This document shows, piece by piece, positions 6,035 through 6,967 of a stretch of DNA of 6,967 nucleotides. Source of the DNA: an uncultured Oscillospiraceae bacterium (GTDB lineage Bacteria; Bacillota; Clostridia; Oscillospirales; Acutalibacteraceae). The stretch covers positions 1 through 6,967 of the forward strand of contig CABQCM010000067.1 of the NCBI GenBank assembly GCA_902462665.1. The letters run 5' to 3'. Every line of letters begins with the position of its first letter. Position 1 is the stretch's first letter. The position numbers were made by a program, and so were the translations under genes. Below the pieces are notes generated by a model. That model did no database searches, was not told the origin of the DNA, and saw nothing but the letters and a program-made list of their open reading frames with translations.

Positions 6035-6967
6035 GTGAAAGAATATACTGAATGGTTTTTAAAAACACCCAAGATTGTTTATGAAGGGCCCAAGACCGAC
6101 CGGCCGCTGGCGTTTCGCTATTACAATCCGGAGGAAGTGATTGCCGGCAAGACCATGCGCGAGCAGCTTCGTTTTGCCATGTCTTACTGGCATACCATGT
6201 GCGCCGGGGGCAGCGATATGTTTGGCGTCAATACCCAGTCGAAGGCTTACGGAGGGGGAGACCCGGTGGACGCCGCGCTGCGCAAGGCTGAAGCGGCGTT
6301 TGCTCTGATGGATGCGCTGGATATGGACTTTTTCTGCTTCCACGATCGCGATCTGGTGGACGAGGCCGAAACCCTGCGCGAGACCAACAGCCGGCTCGAC
6401 CGGGTGGCAGACCGTTTGGAAGAACTGATGAAGCAGACGGGCAAGAAGGTGTTGTGGGGTACGGCCAACTGCTTTGGTAATCCCCGCTATGTTCATGGCG
6501 CGGGTACAGCGCCCAATGCCGACGTGTTTGCCTTTGCCGCGGCGCAGATTAAGAAAGCGGTGGAAATCACTACCCGTCTGCATGGCGACGGCTATGTGTT
6601 TTGGGGTGGTCGCGAGGGATACGAAACCCTGCTGAACACTGACATGGCGCTGGAGCAGGAAAACATGGCCCGCCTGCTGCGTATGACGGTGGATTATGCG
6701 CGCTCCATTGGTTTTGAGGGGGACTTTTATATTGAGCCCAAGCCCAAGGAGCCGACCAAGCATCAATATGATTTCGATGCATCCACGGTGCTGGCTTTCC
6801 TGCGGCGGTATGGACTGGAACAGGATTTTAAGCTCAACATTGAAGCCAACCATGCCACATTGGCGGGCCATACCTTCCAGCATGAGCTGGCGGTGGCGCG
6901 TGTTAACGATGCGTTTGGTTCGATTGATGCCAACCAGGGCGATTTGCTGCTGGGATGGGACACCGAT
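6035..6967 (+). CDS. xylA: Xylose isomerase, N-terminal 311 residues (runs off window)
   Basis: XylA interconverts D-xylose and D-xylulose in the cytoplasm, the first step of bacterial xylose catabolism; the family needs two divalent metals. Translation from GTG gives MKEYTEWFLKTPKIVYEGPK and aligns along its whole length with E. coli-type (class II) xylose isomerase. Landmarks are LAFRYYNPEE, FCFHDRD (His103 and Asp106, the proton-transfer pair), LLWGTANCF-NPRY (as VLWGTANCFGNPRY), WGGREGYETLLNTD (190-203), IEPKPKEPTKHQYD (Glu234 and Lys236), NIEANHATLAGH (metal ligands Glu270 and His273), SIDAN (Asp298) and GWDTD (Asp309, Asp311). All expected catalytic and metal-binding residues in this part are present. 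The family is about 440 residues, so roughly 125 C-terminal residues lie beyond the window. Second gene of the regulator operon; a xylulokinase or transporter further downstream is expected but not visible. Confidence 0.98.
   Translation, partial: MKEYTEWFLKTPKIVYEGPKTDRPLAFRYYNPEEVIAGKTMREQLRFAMSYWHTMCAGGSDMFGVNTQSKAYGGGDPVDAALRKAEAAFALMDALDMDFFCFHDRDLVDEAETLRETNSRLDRVADRLEELMKQTGKKVLWGTANCFGNPRYVHGAGTAPNADVFAFAAAQIKKAVEITTRLHGDGYVFWGGREGYETLLNTDMALEQENMARLLRMTVDYARSIGFEGDFYIEPKPKEPTKHQYDFDASTVLAFLRRYGLEQDFKLNIEANHATLAGHTFQHELAVARVNDAFGSIDANQGDLLLGWDTD

Overview
The window looks like chromosomal DNA of a fairly GC-rich anaerobic Firmicute, probably a clostridial gut or rumen bacterium of the Oscillospiraceae/Ruminococcaceae type. 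That assignment is inference. It rests on strong AGGAGG-type ribosome binding sites, AT-rich promoters between GC-richer genes, factor-independent terminators with U-tracts, a dockerin domain on a secreted protein, and a LacI-type regulator next to xylose isomerase. No mobile element, CRISPR array or rRNA is visible.

Layout, left to right. (1) The last codons of an unidentified rightward gene end at 74 and are followed by a strong, probably bidirectional terminator (81-130). (2) A short gap carries a 10-bp direct repeat. (3) A leftward tRNA-Gln(CUG) gene (273-346) has its own consensus-like promoter (362-389) and a nested hairpin terminator (212-268). (4) A long leftward gene (480-3443) encodes a secreted protein of 987 residues. 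It has an N-terminal type I dockerin, a glycosidase-like TIM-barrel region, an amidotransferase-like region and a C-terminal beta-rich domain. (5) A leftward gene for an NAD(P)-dependent extended SDR (epimerase/dehydratase type, 3708-4721) has its own terminator. (6) A 287-bp divergent intergenic region holds a near-consensus rightward promoter with a perfect 14-bp palindrome at the predicted transcription start. (7) A rightward LacI-family regulator (5009-6022) is followed 12 bp later by xylA, xylose isomerase, which starts with GTG at 6035 and runs off the window.

How the parts fit. The regulator and xylA form one apparent transcription unit under a promoter whose start site is covered by a LacI-type operator. 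The simplest reading is a sugar-responsive repressor controlling its own operon for xylose use: it binds the palindrome until xylose or a related sugar releases it, and XylA then converts D-xylose to D-xylulose in the cytoplasm. The dockerin protein and the SDR are separate leftward units, each with its own terminator. A role of the dockerin protein in polysaccharide breakdown, which could supply sugars such as xylose, is plausible but rests only on domain content and proximity.

Most of the window is ordinary catabolic and housekeeping DNA. The items most worth a second look are the unclassified dockerin-bearing glycosidase-like protein with an inverted repeat across its candidate promoter, and the LacI-type (rather than ROK-type XylR) control of xylA.
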